From: Mixta calida
GTDB taxonomy: Bacteria > Pseudomonadota > Gammaproteobacteria > Enterobacterales > Enterobacteriaceae
Assembly: GCF_002953215.1 (NCBI RefSeq)
Contig: NZ_CP026378.1
Coordinates: 850,540-914,539 of the forward strand
Reading direction: 5' to 3'
Length of the DNA stretch: 64,000 nt
Under the pieces are notes generated by a model. That model was not told where the DNA came from and did no database searches. It saw only the letters and a program-made list of their open reading frames with translations. Below are positions 43,153 to 55,694 of this stretch, one piece after another (positions within the stretch are counted from its first letter, which is position 1; each line of letters opens with the position of its first letter). Made by a program: the position numbers and the translations under genes.

Positions 43153-44919
43153 ATGAGATCCGCTACCAAAGCGCTTAAGTTGAAAAAACAGGAAGATCAG
43201 GCCAGCTTTGTCAGCTGGCGTTTTGCGTTGCTGTGCGGCGGCATCTTCCTGGCGCTGGTGGGATTGATGATGCGGGTCGCCTGGCTGCAGGTGATTAACC
43301 CCGAACGCCTGGTGCGGGAAGGGGATATGCGCTCGCTGCGCGTACAGGCGATACCCACCGCGCGCGGCATGATTACCGATCGCGCCGGTCGTCCGCTGGC
43401 GGTGAGTGTGCCGGTAAACGCTATCTGGGCCGATCCTAAAGAGCTGCATGACCACGGCGGCATTACGCTCGACAGCCGCTGGAAAGCGCTGGCCGACGCG
43501 CTTTCCGTGCCGCTCGATCAGCTGGCCAACCGCGTCAACGCCAACCCGAAAGGCCGCTTTGTCTATCTGGCGCGCCAGGTTAACCCGGCGATCGGTGATT
43601 ACATCAAGAAACTGAAGCTGCCGGGCATCCATCTGCGCGAAGAGTCGCGCCGCTACTATCCCGCCGGGCAGGTCACTTCTCATCTTATCGGCTTTACCAA
43701 TATCGACGGTCAGGGCATCGAAGGGGTGGAAAAAAGCTTCGATCGCTGGCTGACCGGTCAGCCGGGCGAGCGGACGGTGCGTAAAGACCGCTACGGCCGC
43801 GTGATTGAAGATATCTCCACCGTCGACAGCCAGGCGGCGCATAACCTGGCGCTCAGCATCGACGAGCGTTTGCAGGCGCTGGTTTACCGCGAGCTAAATA
43901 ACGCCGTCGCCTTCAACAAGGCGGAATCCGGCACGGCGGTGCTGGTCGACGTCAATACCGGCGAAGTGCTGGCGATGGCCAACAGCCCGGCCTACAACCC
44001 GAACAACCTCAGCAACACGCCGAAAGATGTGATGCGCAACCGCGCCATCACCGACATCTTCGAGCCGGGTTCCACCGTCAAGCCGATGGTGGTGATGACC
44101 GCGCTGCAACGCGGCGTGGTGCGGGAAAACAGCGTGCTGAACACTATTCCTTACCGCGTCAACGGCCATGAAATCAAGGACGTCGCGCGCTATAACGAAC
44201 TAACCCTCACCGGGGTTTTGCAGAAGTCGAGTAACGTCGGAGTATCAAAACTGGCGTTAGCGATGCCCTCCTCAGCGCTAGTGGAAACATATTCACGCTT
44301 TGGGCTGGGCAAACCAACCAATTTGGGGTTGGTCGGGGAAAGCAGTGGCCTGTATCCCCAAAAACAAAGGTGGTCCGATATTGAAAGGGCCACCTTCTCT
44401 TTCGGTTATGGGCTGATGGTGACGCCGCTCCAGCTGGCGCGTGTTTACGCCACCATCGGCAGCTATGGCGTCGCGCGTCCGCTCTCCATTACAAAAGTCG
44501 ATCCGCCGGTTCCGGGCGAACGCGTCTTTCCTGAGCAGCTGGTGAAAACCGTGGTGCATATGATGGAAAGCGTGGCGCTGCCGGGCGGCGGCGGCGTGAA
44601 GGCCGCGATCAAAGGCTATCGCATCGCGATTAAAACCGGCACCGCGAAAAAAGTCGGTCCCGATGGTCGCTACGTCAATAAATATATCGCCTACACTGCC
44701 GGCGTGGCGCCCGCCAGCCATCCGCGCTTTGCGCTGGTGGTGGTGATTAACGATCCGCAGGCGGGCAAATATTACGGCGGCGCCGTGTCGGCGCCGGTAT
44801 TCGGCGCCATCATGGGCGGCGTGTTGCGCACCATGAATATTGAACCGGATGCGCTGCCGGTTGGTGAAAAGAATGAGTTGGTTAACAACAAGAAAGAGGG
44901 TTCAAGTGACAGATCGTAA
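43153..44919 (+). CDS. ftsI: Peptidoglycan transpeptidase FtsI (PBP3)
   Basis: Septal class B penicillin-binding protein, target of aztreonam and cephalexin, partner of FtsW. The 588 residues contain a membrane anchor ([19 protein letters not shown]), the pedestal domain and the transpeptidase with Ser307 in GSTVKPM, the SSN motif in [11 protein letters not shown] and KTG in [10 protein letters not shown]. Codon use between about 44191 and 44410 differs sharply from both sides, with CTA, TCA, GGG, CCC and two AGG codons (44368 and 44386), although the protein stays orthodox. The 3' end overlaps the murE start region. Confidence 0.97.
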   Translation: MRSATKALKLKKQEDQASFVSWRFALLCGGIFLALVGLMMRVAWLQVINPERLVREGDMRSLRVQAIPTARGMITDRAGRPLAVSVPVNAIWADPKELHDHGGITLDSRWKALADALSVPLDQLANRVNANPKGRFVYLARQVNPAIGDYIKKLKLPGIHLREESRRYYPAGQVTSHLIGFTNIDGQGIEGVEKSFDRWLTGQPGERTVRKDRYGRVIEDISTVDSQAAHNLALSIDERLQALVYRELNNAVAFNKAESGTAVLVDVNTGEVLAMANSPAYNPNNLSNTPKDVMRNRAITDIFEPGSTVKPMVVMTALQRGVVRENSVLNTIPYRVNGHEIKDVARYNELTLTGVLQKSSNVGVSKLALAMPSSALVETYSRFGLGKPTNLGLVGESSGLYPQKQRWSDIERATFSFGYGLMVTPLQLARVYATIGSYGVARPLSITKVDPPVPGERVFPEQLVKTVVHMMESVALPGGGGVKAAIKGYRIAIKTGTAKKVGPDGRYVNKYIAYTAGVAPASHPRFALVVVINDPQAGKYYGGAVSAPVFGAIMGGVLRTMNIEPDALPVGEKNELVNNKKEGSSDRS

Positions 44920-46393
44920 CTTGCGCGACCTACTGGCTCCGTGGGTGCCTGGCGCGCCGGAGCGTCCGCTTCGTGAAATGACTCTGGACAGCCGCGTGGC
45001 GGCGTCCGGCGATCTGTTTGTGGCTGTCGCAGGCCATAACGTTGATGGGCGACGTTTTATTCCTCAGGCTATCGCGCAGGGCGTTTCGGCGGTCATCGCT
45101 GAAGCCGAAGGCGAAGCGGAGGATGGTGACATCCGTGAAATGCACGGCGTGCCGGTGATTTATCTGTCGAAGCTGCCGCAGCGGCTTTCCGCGCTGGCAG
45201 GACGCTTTTATCAACAGCCGGCGGAAAAGCTGCGTTTAATCGGCGTGACCGGCACCAACGGTAAAACCACCACCACCCAGCTGCTGGCGCAGTGGGCGAG
45301 CCTGCTGGGCGAAACCGGCGCGGTGATGGGGACCGTCGGCAACGGCCTTTATGGTCGTCTGGTGCCGACGGAAAACACCACCGGATCGGCGGTTGATGTG
45401 CAGCAGGTGCTCGATGCGCTGGTAGGGCAGGGCGCGACCGTGGCGGCGATGGAGGTTTCCTCTCATGGTCTGGTGCAGCATCGCGTTGCGGCGCTGCCTT
45501 TCGCCGCCGCCGTGTTTACCAATCTCAGCCGCGATCACCTTGACTACCACGGCGATATGACGCGCTACGAGTCGGCGAAATGGCTGCTGTTCTCTGAACA
45601 TCAGATCGGCGAAGCGATTATTAACGCCGATGACGAAACAGGCCGCCGCTGGCTGGCGAAGCTGCCTGACGCCATCGCGGTCACGATGGAAAACAATCTG
45701 CTGCCCGACAGCCATAATCGCTGGCTGAAGGCGACGGCGGTGCGCTATCACGATAACGGCGCGACGGTGAGCTTCAGTTCAAGTTGGGGCGACGGCGAGC
45801 TGGAAAGCCGCCTGATGGGCGCCTTTAACGTTAGCAATCTGCTGCTGGCGCTGGCGACGCTGCTGGCGCTGGGCTATCCGCTGGCGCAGCTGATCGCCAG
45901 CGCGCGTCAGCTACAGCCGGTCTGCGGGCGCATGGAAGTCTTCAGCGCGCCGGACAAGCCGACCGTAGTAGTCGATTACGCTCATACGCCTGACGCACTG
46001 GAAAAAGCGTTGGAAGCCGCGCGTTTGCACTGCAAAGGGCAGCTGTGGTGCGTCTTTGGCTGCGGCGGCGATCGTGATAAGGGCAAACGTCCGCTGATGG
46101 GTGCGGTTGCTGAGCAGTGCGCAGACGTGGTGGTTATCACCGATGACAACCCGCGCAGCGAAGATCCCGCCGCGATTGTAAACGACATTCTGAGCGGCCT
46201 GCTCGATCCGGGCCGTGCCCGCGTAATGGCGGGACGCGCGCAGGCGGTAACCAACGCCATTATGCAGGCGAAGCCGCAGGACATCGTGTTGGTGGCGGGC
46301 AAAGGCCATGAGGACTATCAAATTATCGGCAACCGCCGTCTCGACTATTCCGACCGGGTAACCGTCGCGCGTCTGCTGGGGGTGATGGCATGA
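44906..46393 (+). CDS. murE: UDP-MurNAc-tripeptide synthetase (meso-DAP adding)
   Basis: Adds meso-diaminopimelate to UDP-MurNAc-L-Ala-D-Glu. The GTG start at 44906 (then [15 protein letters not shown]) gives 495 residues, equal to E. coli, and has AGAGGG just upstream; the longer in-frame start at 44840 is inside ftsI. ATP motif [15 protein letters not shown] and the DAP-specificity motif DDNPRSEDP are present. Overlaps ftsI by 14 bases and murF by four. Confidence 0.97.
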   Translation: MTDRNLRDLLAPWVPGAPERPLREMTLDSRVAASGDLFVAVAGHNVDGRRFIPQAIAQGVSAVIAEAEGEAEDGDIREMHGVPVIYLSKLPQRLSALAGRFYQQPAEKLRLIGVTGTNGKTTTTQLLAQWASLLGETGAVMGTVGNGLYGRLVPTENTTGSAVDVQQVLDALVGQGATVAAMEVSSHGLVQHRVAALPFAAAVFTNLSRDHLDYHGDMTRYESAKWLLFSEHQIGEAIINADDETGRRWLAKLPDAIAVTMENNLLPDSHNRWLKATAVRYHDNGATVSFSSSWGDGELESRLMGAFNVSNLLLALATLLALGYPLAQLIASARQLQPVCGRMEVFSAPDKPTVVVDYAHTPDALEKALEAARLHCKGQLWCVFGCGGDRDKGKRPLMGAVAEQCADVVVITDDNPRSEDPAAIVNDILSGLLDPGRARVMAGRAQAVTNAIMQAKPQDIVLVAGKGHEDYQIIGNRRLDYSDRVTVARLLGVMA

Positions 46394-47754
46394 TTACGCT
46401 TTCTCTTGAAACGCTGGCGCAGATTACTCACGGCACGTTAGTCGGCCAGGGGGATATCGCGATAAGCGAAGTGACCACCGACACCCGTAAAGTGACGCCG
46501 GGCTGTTTGTTCATTGCGTTGCAGGGCGAACGCTTTGACGCACATGATTTTGCCGACCAGGCGATGGCCAGCGGCGCGGCGGCATTATTAGTGAGTAAGC
46601 GCTTGCAAATCAACGCGCCGCAGGTGGTGGTCAGCGATACGCGCATCGCCTTAGGAGAGCTGGCGGCCTGGGTGCGTCAGCAGGTGAAAACCCGCGTAGT
46701 GGCGCTGACCGGCTCCTCCGGCAAAACTTCGGTAAAAGAGATGACCGCCGCTATTCTGCGTCAGTGTGGCGAAACGCTTTATACCGCCGGTAACCTGAAC
46801 AACGATATCGGCGTGCCGTTGACGCTGCTGCGCCTGACCGAAGCGCACCAGTATGCGGTCATTGAACTGGGCGCCAACCATCAAGGTGAAATCGCCTGGA
46901 CCACCCGCTTAACGCGCCCGGAAAGCGCGCTGGTGAATAACCTGGCAGCTGCGCATCTGGAGGGCTTCGGCTCGCTGGCAGGCGTGGCGAAAGCCAAAGG
47001 CGAAATTTTCCTCGGCCTGCCGGAAAACGGCACGGCGATTATTAACCTCGACAGCAATGACTGGCCGCGCTGGCAGACGCAGTTGACCCAGCAGCGCATC
47101 TGGCGCTTCTCCGGCACCGCGGACGCGCAGGCTGATTTTTACGCGACCGATGTTGCGGTAAATCCGCAGGGCACCACCTTTACGCTGCATACGCCGCAGG
47201 GGGCGCTGGCGGTCTCGCTGCCGCTGCCGGGTCGTCATAACATCGCCAACGCGCTGGCCGCCAGCGCTCTGGCGCTCTCTGTCGGCGCGCCGCCGGAAGC
47301 GATAGTTCAGGGCCTGGCGACGCTGAAAGCGGTGCCGGGACGTCTGTTCCCGATAACCTTAGCGCCGCAGAAGCTGCTGCTGGACGACAGCTACAACGCG
47401 AACGTTGGCTCAATGACCGCCGCCGCGCAGGTGCTGGGCGAGATGCCAGGCTACCGCGTAATGGTTACCGGCGATATGGCGGAGCTGGGCGCGGAAGCGG
47501 TCGAATGCCATCGCGAAGTGGGCGAGGCCGCGCGTAAGGCGGGCATAGATAAAGTGCTGAGCGTGGGCGCGCTGAGTCAGCATATCAGCGACGCCAGTGG
47601 CGCGGGCGAACACTTCAGCGATAAGGCCGCCTTGATCGCGCGCCTCCAGTCGCTGCTTGCAGAGCATCAGATTATTACCGTTTTAGTTAAAGGGTCTCGT
47701 AGTGCCGCCATGGAGCAGGTAGTACAAAACTTACAGGAGAAAGGAACATGCTAG
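46390..47754 (+). CDS. murF: UDP-MurNAc-pentapeptide synthetase
   Basis: Adds D-Ala-D-Ala to the UDP-MurNAc tripeptide in the cytoplasm. The 454-residue Mur ligase shows [42 protein letters not shown] and [15 protein letters not shown] overlap with murE; it overlaps mraY by seven bases. Confidence 0.97.
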   Translation: MITLSLETLAQITHGTLVGQGDIAISEVTTDTRKVTPGCLFIALQGERFDAHDFADQAMASGAAALLVSKRLQINAPQVVVSDTRIALGELAAWVRQQVKTRVVALTGSSGKTSVKEMTAAILRQCGETLYTAGNLNNDIGVPLTLLRLTEAHQYAVIELGANHQGEIAWTTRLTRPESALVNNLAAAHLEGFGSLAGVAKAKGEIFLGLPENGTAIINLDSNDWPRWQTQLTQQRIWRFSGTADAQADFYATDVAVNPQGTTFTLHTPQGALAVSLPLPGRHNIANALAASALALSVGAPPEAIVQGLATLKAVPGRLFPITLAPQKLLLDDSYNANVGSMTAAAQVLGEMPGYRVMVTGDMAELGAEAVECHREVGEAARKAGIDKVLSVGALSQHISDASGAGEHFSDKAALIARLQSLLAEHQIITVLVKGSRSAAMEQVVQNLQEKGTC

Positions 47755-48830
47755 TCTGGCTGGCCGAACATCTGGTCGCTTTTTATTCCGGCTTTAACGT
47801 CTTTTCCTATTTGACGTTTCGCGCCATCGTCAGCCTGCTGACCGCGCTGTTTATCTCACTGTGGATGGGGCCGCGCCTGATCGCCTGGCTGCAAAAGCTG
47901 CAGATCGGTCAGGTGGTGCGCAGCGAAGGGCCGGAGTCGCACTTCAGCAAGCGCGGCACGCCGACCATGGGCGGCATCATGATCCTGACCTCTATCACCA
48001 TTTCGGTGCTGATGTGGGCCTATCCCTCCAACCCTTATGTCTGGTGCGTGCTAACGGTGCTGGTCGGTTATGGCATCGTCGGTTTCATCGATGACTACCG
48101 CAAAGTGGTGCGCAAAGACACCAAAGGCCTGATCGCCCGCTGGAAATATTTCTGGCAGTCGCTGATTGCGCTGGCGGTAGCTTTTGCGATGTACGCCGTG
48201 GGCAAGGACACGCCGGCGACGCAGCTGGTCGTGCCGTTTTTCAAAGATATTATGCCGCAGCTGGGGCTGCTCTATATCCTGCTCGCCTATTTCGTGATCG
48301 TCGGCACCAGCAACGCGGTCAACCTGACCGACGGTCTGGACGGCCTGGCGATTATGCCGACGGTATTTGTCGCGGCGGGCTTCGCGCTGGTCGCCTGGGC
48401 CACCGGCAACATGAATTTCGCAGGCTACCTGCATATTCCCTATCTGCGCCATGCCGGTGAGCTGGTAATTGTCTGCACCGCCATCGTCGGCGCCGGGCTG
48501 GGTTTCCTGTGGTTCAACACCTATCCGGCCCAGGTCTTTATGGGCGACGTCGGCTCGCTGGCGCTGGGCGGCGCGCTGGGCACCATCGCGGTGCTGCTGC
48601 GTCAGGAATTTTTGCTGGTGATTATGGGCGGCGTGTTTGTTGTTGAAACGCTCTCCGTCATCCTGCAGGTGGGATCGTTCAAGCTGCGCGGCCAGCGCAT
48701 TTTCCGTATGGCGCCGATCCATCACCACTATGAACTGAAAGGCTGGCCGGAGCCGCGCGTGATCGTGCGCTTCTGGATCATTTCGCTGATGCTGGTGCTG
48801 ATTGGCCTGGCAACCCTTAAGGTGCGTTAA
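47748..48830 (+). CDS. mraY: Phospho-MurNAc-pentapeptide transferase MraY
   Basis: Integral membrane enzyme of 360 residues (about ten membrane segments) that makes lipid I on undecaprenyl phosphate. The catalytic aspartate motifs are present: [32 protein letters not shown] and the [15 protein letters not shown] histidine loop. Confidence 0.98.
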   Translation: MLVWLAEHLVAFYSGFNVFSYLTFRAIVSLLTALFISLWMGPRLIAWLQKLQIGQVVRSEGPESHFSKRGTPTMGGIMILTSITISVLMWAYPSNPYVWCVLTVLVGYGIVGFIDDYRKVVRKDTKGLIARWKYFWQSLIALAVAFAMYAVGKDTPATQLVVPFFKDIMPQLGLLYILLAYFVIVGTSNAVNLTDGLDGLAIMPTVFVAAGFALVAWATGNMNFAGYLHIPYLRHAGELVIVCTAIVGAGLGFLWFNTYPAQVFMGDVGSLALGGALGTIAVLLRQEFLLVIMGGVFVVETLSVILQVGSFKLRGQRIFRMAPIHHHYELKGWPEPRVIVRFWIISLMLVLIGLATLKVR

Positions 48831-48832
48831 TT

Positions 48833-50149
48833 ATGGCTGACTATCAGGGTAGAAAAGTGGTCATTATCGGGCTGGGGCTGACCGGCCTCTCCTGTGTTGA
48901 TTTCTTTTTAGCGCAGGGCGTAACGCCGCGCGTAATGGATACCCGAGTCTCGCCGCCCGGCCTGGATAAACTGCCCGCAAGCGTGGAGCGCCATTTAGGA
49001 TCGCTCAACGGCGACTGGCTGCTGGCGTCGGATTTGATTATCGCCAGCCCCGGCGTCGCGCTGGCCCATCCGTTGCTGACGGAAGCCGCCGAAGCGGGCA
49101 TTGAAATCATCGGCGATATTGAGCTTTTCTGCCGTGAAGCGCAGGCGCCTATCGTCGCCATTACCGGTTCCAATGGCAAAAGCACCGTGACCACGCTGGT
49201 GGGCGAAATGGCGCGTGCGGCCGGCTGGACGGTGGGCGTGGGCGGCAATATCGGCCTGCCGGCCCTTAGTCTGCTGAAGCAGCCCGCTCAGCTTTACGTG
49301 CTGGAGCTCTCCAGTTTTCAGCTGGAGACCACCCACAGCCTGAAGGCGGCGGCAGCGACCATTCTCAACCTCAGCGAAGACCATATGGATCGCTACCCGC
49401 TGGGATTGCAGCAGTATCGCGCCGCCAAGCTGCGCATCTATGAAAACGCGGCGATCTGCGTGGTGAATGCCGATGACGCGCTGACAATGCCGGTGCGCGG
49501 CGCGGACAAGCGCTGTGTTAGCTTCGGCGTCGACGTCGGCGACTACCACCTCAACCGCCAGCAGGGCAGCATCTGGCTGCGCGCGCACGGCGAAAAAGTA
49601 TTAAACACCGACGAAATGAAGCTCGTCGGGCTGCACAACTATACCAATGCGCTGGCGGCGCTGGCGCTGGCGGACGCCGCTGGCATCCCGCGCGCCAGCA
49701 GTCTGAAAGCGTTAACAACGTTTCAGGGGCTGGCGCACCGTTTCCAGCTGGTGCATGAGCGCAACGGCGTACGCTGGATCAATGATTCGAAAGCGACCAA
49801 CGTCGGCAGTACCGAAGCGGCGCTGAGCGGCCTGCAGGCGCAGGGCACGCTGTGGCTGCTGCTGGGCGGCGACGGCAAGTCGGCGGATTTCACGCCGCTG
49901 GCGCGTTACTTACAGGGCGACGCGATTCGCGTCTGGTGCTATGGCCGCGATGGCGCATCGCTGGCGGCGCTGCGCCCGGAAATCTCCACCCTAACGGATA
50001 CCCTGGCCGAAGCCGTGGCCGCCATTGCGCCGCAGGTAAGGCCTGGCGATATCGTCCTGCTGTCGCCCGCCTGCGCCAGTCTCGATCAGTTCCGTAATTT
50101 TGAGCAGCGCGGCGACTGTTTCGCGCAACTGGCGCGGGAGCTGGGCTGA
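48833..50149 (+). CDS. murD: UDP-MurNAc-L-alanine:D-glutamate ligase
   Basis: Adds D-glutamate to UDP-MurNAc-L-Ala. The 438-residue protein begins with a Rossmann-like [13 protein letters not shown] domain, then ATP motif [27 protein letters not shown] and the C-terminal [18 protein letters not shown]. Two bases after mraY; its TGA shares a base with the ftsW ATG. Confidence 0.97.
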   Translation: MADYQGRKVVIIGLGLTGLSCVDFFLAQGVTPRVMDTRVSPPGLDKLPASVERHLGSLNGDWLLASDLIIASPGVALAHPLLTEAAEAGIEIIGDIELFCREAQAPIVAITGSNGKSTVTTLVGEMARAAGWTVGVGGNIGLPALSLLKQPAQLYVLELSSFQLETTHSLKAAAATILNLSEDHMDRYPLGLQQYRAAKLRIYENAAICVVNADDALTMPVRGADKRCVSFGVDVGDYHLNRQQGSIWLRAHGEKVLNTDEMKLVGLHNYTNALAALALADAAGIPRASSLKALTTFQGLAHRFQLVHERNGVRWINDSKATNVGSTEAALSGLQAQGTLWLLLGGDGKSADFTPLARYLQGDAIRVWCYGRDGASLAALRPEISTLTDTLAEAVAAIAPQVRPGDIVLLSPACASLDQFRNFEQRGDCFAQLARELG

Positions 50150-51366
50150 TGCGTATTCCAGGCTTAGGGATGGCGGGCGGCGTGGTGATGCGCCTGCGCG
50201 AATGGGTAATGGGCAGCCGGGAAAACAGCGATGCGGCGCCGATGGTGCTCTACGATCGCACGCTGTTGTGGCTGACGTTCGGCCTGGCGATCATCGGCTT
50301 TGTGATGGTCACCTCCGCCTCGATGCCGGTTGGGCAGCGTCTGTCGGACGATCCCTTTTTCTTCGCCAAGCGCGACGCATTTTATCTGCTGCTGGCTTTT
50401 GGCATGGCGATGGTCACGCTGCGCGTGCCGATGGAAGTATGGCAGCGCTACAGCAATGTGATGCTTCTGGCATCAGTTGTGATGCTGCTGATCGTACTGG
50501 TGGTGGGCAGCTCGGTTAACGGCGCATCGCGCTGGATCGCGCTGGGCCCGCTGCGTATTCAGCCGGCCGAGCTTTCCAAGCTGTCGCTGTTTTGCTACCT
50601 CGCCAGCTATCTGGTGCGCAAGGTAGAAGAGGTGCGCAACAACTTCTGGGGCTTCTGTAAGCCGATGGGCGTGATGGTAGTGCTGGCGGTACTGCTGCTG
50701 GCGCAGCCGGACTTAGGCACCGTGGTGGTGCTGTTCGTCACCACCCTGGCGATGCTGTTCCTCGCGGGCGCCAAGCTGTGGCAGTTCCTGGCGATTATTG
50801 GATCCGGCATTTTCGCTGTGATCCTGTTGATCATTGCCGAGCCGTATCGTATGCGCCGCGTGACCTCCTTCTGGGATCCCTGGGAAGATCCGTTCGGCAG
50901 CGGCTACCAGTTAACCCAGTCGTTAATGGCGTTCGGCCGCGGCGAATTCTGGGGGCAGGGATTAGGCAACTCAGTGCAAAAACTGGAGTATTTGCCGGAG
51001 GCGCATACTGACTTCATTTTCTCCATTATCGGAGAAGAACTCGGTTATATCGGTGTGGTTTTAGCGCTGTTAATGGTATTCTTCGTCGCTTTTCGGGCGA
51101 TGTCGATTGGCCGTCGTGCGCTGGAGCTTGACCAGCGTTTTTCCGGTTTTCTCGCCTGTTCCATTGGCGTCTGGTTTAGCTTCCAGGCGCTGGTTAACGT
51201 CGGCGCGGCCGCGGGCATGTTGCCCACCAAAGGCCTGACGTTGCCCTTAATCAGTTACGGTGGCTCCAGTCTGATTATTATGTCGACGGCCATCGTGTTG
51301 TTGTTACGCATAGATTATGAAACGCGCCTGAGTAAAGCGCAGGCGTTTACCCGAGGTGCGCGATGA
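50149..51366 (+). CDS. ftsW: Septal peptidoglycan glycosyltransferase FtsW
   Basis: SEDS-family membrane enzyme of 405 residues, about ten membrane segments, polymerising lipid II at the septum with FtsI. Family features are [12 protein letters not shown], the catalytic-region [60 protein letters not shown] and [11 protein letters not shown]. The N-terminus is about nine residues shorter than in E. coli. Confidence 0.96.
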   Translation: MRIPGLGMAGGVVMRLREWVMGSRENSDAAPMVLYDRTLLWLTFGLAIIGFVMVTSASMPVGQRLSDDPFFFAKRDAFYLLLAFGMAMVTLRVPMEVWQRYSNVMLLASVVMLLIVLVVGSSVNGASRWIALGPLRIQPAELSKLSLFCYLASYLVRKVEEVRNNFWGFCKPMGVMVVLAVLLLAQPDLGTVVVLFVTTLAMLFLAGAKLWQFLAIIGSGIFAVILLIIAEPYRMRRVTSFWDPWEDPFGSGYQLTQSLMAFGRGEFWGQGLGNSVQKLEYLPEAHTDFIFSIIGEELGYIGVVLALLMVFFVAFRAMSIGRRALELDQRFSGFLACSIGVWFSFQALVNVGAAAGMLPTKGLTLPLISYGGSSLIIMSTAIVLLLRIDYETRLSKAQAFTRGAR

Positions 51367-52421
51367 GTGGAAAGCGGTTGATGGTGATGGCTGGCGGTAC
51401 CGGCGGGCATGTATTCCCCGGTCTGGCTGTCGCGCATCATCTGATGGCGCAGGGCTGGCAGGTGCGCTGGCTGGGCACTGCCGATCGAATGGAAGCCGAT
51501 CTGGTGCCGAAACACGGCATCGAAATCGATTTTATCCGCATCAGCGGCTTGCGCGGCAAGGGCCTGAAGGCACTGCTGGCGTCGCCGATTCGAATTTTCA
51601 ACGCCTGGCGCCAGGCGCGCAGCATTATGAAAGCGTGGAAGCCGGACGTGGTGCTGGGTATGGGCGGCTATGTTTCCGGTCCGGGCGGCCTGGCCGCATG
51701 GAGCTGCGGCATCCCGGTGGTGCTGCATGAGCAAAACGGCATCGCTGGCCTGACGAACAAATGGCTGGCGAAGCTGGCGACGAAAGTGATGCAGGCGTTT
51801 CCCGGCGCCTTTCCCCATGCGGACGTCGTCGGCAATCCGGTGCGCACCGACGTGCTGGCGCTCAGCAGCCCTGAGCAGCGTCTGTCGGGGCGTGAGGGTC
51901 CGATTCGCGTGCTGGTGGTGGGCGGCAGCCAGGGCGCGCGCGTACTTAACCAGACGCTGCCGCAGGTGGCGGCGCTGATGGGCGACCGTATTACGCTCTG
52001 GCATCAGACCGGCAAAGGCAATCTGCCGCAGGTCATGGCCGATTATGAAAAGGCCGGGCAGACGCAGCATAAAATCAGCGAATTTATTGACGATATGGCG
52101 GCGGCCTACGCATGGGCCGACGTGGTGGTTTGTCGTTCCGGCGCGCTGACGGTCAGCGAAGTGGCGGCGGCCGGTCTGCCGGCCATTTTCGTACCGTTTC
52201 AGCATAAAGATCGTCAGCAGTACTGGAATGCGCTGCCGCTGGAGAAAGCGGGCGCAGCGCGTATTTTCGAACAGCCGCAGTTTACAGCGGATGCGGTAGC
52301 GGAAACGTTAACGCAGTGGAATCGACCTACGCTACTGCGCATGGCGCAAAATGCGCGTCAGGTCGCGATTCCGGACGCTACCGAACGTGTAGCGGCAGAA
52401 GTCAGCGCCGTCGCGCGTTAA
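51363..52421 (+). CDS. murG: Lipid II synthase MurG
   Basis: Peripheral inner-membrane GT-B glycosyltransferase that adds GlcNAc to lipid I, giving lipid II. The 352 residues show [49 protein letters not shown] and [17 protein letters not shown] overlap with ftsW. Confidence 0.97.
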   Translation: MSGKRLMVMAGGTGGHVFPGLAVAHHLMAQGWQVRWLGTADRMEADLVPKHGIEIDFIRISGLRGKGLKALLASPIRIFNAWRQARSIMKAWKPDVVLGMGGYVSGPGGLAAWSCGIPVVLHEQNGIAGLTNKWLAKLATKVMQAFPGAFPHADVVGNPVRTDVLALSSPEQRLSGREGPIRVLVVGGSQGARVLNQTLPQVAALMGDRITLWHQTGKGNLPQVMADYEKAGQTQHKISEFIDDMAAAYAWADVVVCRSGALTVSEVAAAGLPAIFVPFQHKDRQQYWNALPLEKAGAARIFEQPQFTADAVAETLTQWNRPTLLRMAQNARQVAIPDATERVAAEVSAVAR

Positions 52422-52467
52422 CAGAACAGAGATAAGGTACCTGAGGTACCGACAGGCAAAAGAAACG

Positions 52468-53943
52468 ATGAATACTCAACAACTGGCGAAACTGCGTTCT
52501 ATCGTGCCCGAGATGCGTCGCGTCCGGCACATTCACTTTGTCGGCATCGGTGGCGCCGGCATGGGCGGTATCGCCGAAGTGTTGGCCAATGAAGGTTATC
52601 AGATCAGCGGTTCCGATCTCGCACCCAATGCGGTAACGCAGCACCTGACCGCGCTGGGCGCCACAATTTATTTTCATCATCGCCCGGAAAACGTCAGCGA
52701 CGCCAGCGTGGTAGTGGTCTCCAGCGCGATAACTCAGGATAACCCGGAGATTATCGCCGCGCGCGAAGCGCGTATTCCGGTGATCCGCCGCGCTGAAATG
52801 CTGGCGGAGCTGATGCGTTTCCGCCACGGCATCGCCGTGGCCGGCACGCACGGCAAAACCACAACCACGGCGATGGTGACCAGCATCTACGCCGAAGGCG
52901 GGCTCGATCCGACTTTCGTCAACGGCGGGCTGGTCAAAGCGGCCGGCACGCACGCACGCCTGGGCAGCAGCCGTTATCTGATCGCCGAAGCAGATGAGAG
53001 CGACGCGTCGTTCCTGCATCTGCAACCGATGGTGGCGATCGTGACCAATATTGAAGCCGACCATATGGATACCTACCAGGGCGACTTCGAAAATCTGAAG
53101 CAGACATTTATTAACTTTTTGCACAACCTGCCGTTTTACGGCCGCGCAGTGTTGTGCGTCGACGATGCGGTGATTCGCGATCTCATCCCGCGCGTCGGTC
53201 GCCAGATCACCACCTACGGCTTCAGCGATGATGCCGACGTGCGTATTGAAGATTATGAGCAGCACGGCGCGCAGGGCCACTTTACGCTGGTGCGTCACGA
53301 TAAGCCGCTGATGCGCGTCACGCTGAACGCGCCGGGCCGCCATAACGCGCTGAACGCGGCGGCGGCGGTAGCCGTCGCGACGGAGGAGGGGATCGATGAT
53401 GAAGATATCCTCAGCGCGCTGGAAAGTTTCCAGGGCACCGGCCGTCGCTTCGACTTTTTGGGCGAATTCCCGCTGGATAACGTCAACGGCACTTCCGGCA
53501 GCGCCATGCTGGTCGACGATTACGGCCACCATCCGACTGAAGTCGACGCCACTATCAAAGCGGCGCGCGCAGGCTGGCCGGATAAAAAGCTGGTGATGAT
53601 TTTTCAGCCGCATCGCTATACGCGTACGCGCGATTTGTATGACGACTTCGCCAATGTGCTGTCGCAGGTAGACGTTCTGCTAATGCTGGATGTCTATTCC
53701 GCGGGCGAAACGCCGATTCCAGGCGCGGACAGCCGATCGCTCTGCCGCACGATCCGCGGACGCGGCAAGGTGGATCCGATTCTCGTGCCGGATCACGATA
53801 CGATCCTGGAGATGCTGGCGCCGACGCTGAGCGGCAACGATTTGATTCTGGTACAGGGCGCTGGCAACGTAGGTAAGATTGCCCGCCGTCTGGCTGAACA
53901 GAAACTTAAACCGCAGACCAATGAAGAGGAACATCATGGCTGA
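52468..53943 (+). CDS. murC: UDP-N-acetylmuramate:L-alanine ligase
   Basis: Adds the first L-alanine to UDP-MurNAc. The 491-residue length equals E. coli. Motifs: [25 protein letters not shown] loop [28 protein letters not shown] and [14 protein letters not shown]. The 46-base gap before it, unusual in this tight cluster, contains the short palindrome GGTACC-TGA-GGTACC. Confidence 0.97.
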   Translation: MNTQQLAKLRSIVPEMRRVRHIHFVGIGGAGMGGIAEVLANEGYQISGSDLAPNAVTQHLTALGATIYFHHRPENVSDASVVVVSSAITQDNPEIIAAREARIPVIRRAEMLAELMRFRHGIAVAGTHGKTTTTAMVTSIYAEGGLDPTFVNGGLVKAAGTHARLGSSRYLIAEADESDASFLHLQPMVAIVTNIEADHMDTYQGDFENLKQTFINFLHNLPFYGRAVLCVDDAVIRDLIPRVGRQITTYGFSDDADVRIEDYEQHGAQGHFTLVRHDKPLMRVTLNAPGRHNALNAAAAVAVATEEGIDDEDILSALESFQGTGRRFDFLGEFPLDNVNGTSGSAMLVDDYGHHPTEVDATIKAARAGWPDKKLVMIFQPHRYTRTRDLYDDFANVLSQVDVLLMLDVYSAGETPIPGADSRSLCRTIRGRGKVDPILVPDHDTILEMLAPTLSGNDLILVQGAGNVGKIARRLAEQKLKPQTNEEEHHG

Positions 53944-54856
53944 AAAAGTAGCGGTACTGCTGGGCGGTACCTCCGCTGAGCGCGACGTCTCGCTGATGTC
54001 AGGCGCGGCGGTACTTGCCGGGCTGAAAGAAGCTGGCATTGACGCGCACGGCGTCGATACGCGCGATTTTCCGGTGATGCGGTTGAAAGAAGAAGGCTTT
54101 GAAAAGGCGTTTATCGCGCTGCACGGGCGCGGCGGCGAGGACGGCACGTTGCAGGGCGTGCTGGATTTCCTGCAGATCCCCTATACCGGCAGCGGCGTGA
54201 TGGCCTCGGCCATCACCATGGATAAATGGCGTTCCAAGCTGCTGTGGCAGGGCGCGAATTTGCCGGTGGCGCCGTACGTCTGGATTAATCGTCAGCAGAT
54301 GGATGCCGGACTGGACGACACGCTGGCGCAGCGCATCGCGCAGCTGGGCATGCCGCTGTTCGTTAAGCCAAGCAGTGAAGGCTCCAGCGTCGGCATCTCT
54401 CGCGTTAACCAGCCTTCCGAGCTGCCTGCGGCGCTGGAAGAGGCGTTCCGTCACGACGACGATGTGCTGGTAGAAAAATTTCTGAGCGGGCCGGAATACA
54501 CCGTCGCCATTCTGGGCGAGCAGATTCTGCCTTCGATCCGCATCCAGCCGGCCAGCGACTTCTATGACTATGAAGCGAAATATATTTCTGACGATACTCA
54601 ATACTTCTGCCCAAGCGGCTTAAGCGCGGAGAAAGAGGCGGTACTGCGCGAGCTGGTGTTGAACGCATGGCGCACGCTGGGCTGCAGCGGCTGGGGACGC
54701 GTGGATGTGATGATGGACGGCGACGGCAGCTTTTATCTGCTCGAGGTGAATACCTCGCCGGGCATGACCAGCCACAGCCTGGTACCGATGGCGGCGAAAC
54801 AGGCGGGGATGAGCTTCTCCCAGCTGGTGGCGCGTATTCTGGAGCTGGCCGACTAA
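53936..54856 (+). CDS. ddlB: D-alanine:D-alanine ligase B
   Basis: ATP-grasp enzyme making the D-Ala-D-Ala dipeptide used by MurF. The ATG at 53936 ([20 protein letters not shown]) gives 306 residues as in E. coli and overlaps the end of murC by eight bases with GAGGAA as ribosome site; the in-frame start at 53879 is murC sequence. [26 protein letters not shown] and [19 protein letters not shown] are intact. Confidence 0.97.
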   Translation: MAEKVAVLLGGTSAERDVSLMSGAAVLAGLKEAGIDAHGVDTRDFPVMRLKEEGFEKAFIALHGRGGEDGTLQGVLDFLQIPYTGSGVMASAITMDKWRSKLLWQGANLPVAPYVWINRQQMDAGLDDTLAQRIAQLGMPLFVKPSSEGSSVGISRVNQPSELPAALEEAFRHDDDVLVEKFLSGPEYTVAILGEQILPSIRIQPASDFYDYEAKYISDDTQYFCPSGLSAEKEAVLRELVLNAWRTLGCSGWGRVDVMMDGDGSFYLLEVNTSPGMTSHSLVPMAAKQAGMSFSQLVARILELAD

Positions 54857-54857
54857 G

Positions 54858-55694
54858 ATGTCGCAGGCGGCTTTGAACGTACGTCGGGAAGCGCAGGAAA
54901 AAGCGCGCACCGGACGCAGCAATGGCTCCCGGCTAGCAGGAATTATCTTCCTGCTGCTGGTGATCGGCACCATGCTGGCGGGCGGCGCCGCGGTGCTGAA
55001 ATGGATGAACGACGCCTCGCGTCTGCCGCTGTCGAGGCTGGTGGTGACGGGAAAAACCCACTACACCACCAATGACGATATCCGTCAGGCCATTTTATCG
55101 CTGGGCGCGCCAGGCACTTTTATGTCACAAGATGTAAATGTGATTCAGCAGCAGATTGAACGTCTGCCGTGGATCAAGCAGGTCAGTGTACGCAAGCAGT
55201 GGCCGGACGAATTAAAGATTCATCTGGTTGAGTATGTGCCGGTCGCGCGGTGGAATGATTTACATATGGTTGATGCGGAAGGTAAATCTTTTAGCGTCCC
55301 GGCTAACCATATCGGCAAAGAGACGCTACCGTTGCTGTATGGCCCCGAAGGTAACGAGCAGGATGTGCTGGATGGCTACCGTCAGATGAGCGCGGTGCTG
55401 GCCGCCAGCAAGTTTAGCGTTAAAGCAGCATCCATGACCGCTCGTCATTCCTGGCAGCTGGTCACTGGCGATGATGTACGTATTGAGCTGGGCCGTAGCG
55501 ATAACATGAAGCGTCTTAAGCGGTTTATTGAACTCTGGCCGGTGATCCAACAGCAGGCCACCGCTGACAATAAGCGCGTCAGTTATGTCGATTTGCGCTA
55601 TGACTCCGGCGCTGCCGTTGGCTGGGCTCCGGCATTTATTGAGCCTCAGGACAGTAATCAGCAACAGAATCAGGCACAGGCTAAACAACAATGA
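54858..55694 (+). CDS. ftsQ: Cell division protein FtsQ
   Basis: Bitopic divisome protein of 278 residues that binds FtsB-FtsL. A basic cytoplasmic tail, one membrane segment ([22 protein letters not shown]), a POTRA domain ([24 protein letters not shown]) and the beta domain ([29 protein letters not shown]) are visible; the C-terminal tail is glutamine-rich. ATGA overlap with ftsA. Confidence 0.96.
   Translation: MSQAALNVRREAQEKARTGRSNGSRLAGIIFLLLVIGTMLAGGAAVLKWMNDASRLPLSRLVVTGKTHYTTNDDIRQAILSLGAPGTFMSQDVNVIQQQIERLPWIKQVSVRKQWPDELKIHLVEYVPVARWNDLHMVDAEGKSFSVPANHIGKETLPLLYGPEGNEQDVLDGYRQMSAVLAASKFSVKAASMTARHSWQLVTGDDVRIELGRSDNMKRLKRFIELWPVIQQQATADNKRVSYVDLRYDSGAAVGWAPAFIEPQDSNQQQNQAQAKQQ

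Noticed and set aside
44190..44393. Minus-strand 67-codon frame coinciding with the ftsI codon anomaly
   Set aside because: No ribosome site or recognisable protein; I report the codon anomaly but not a gene.
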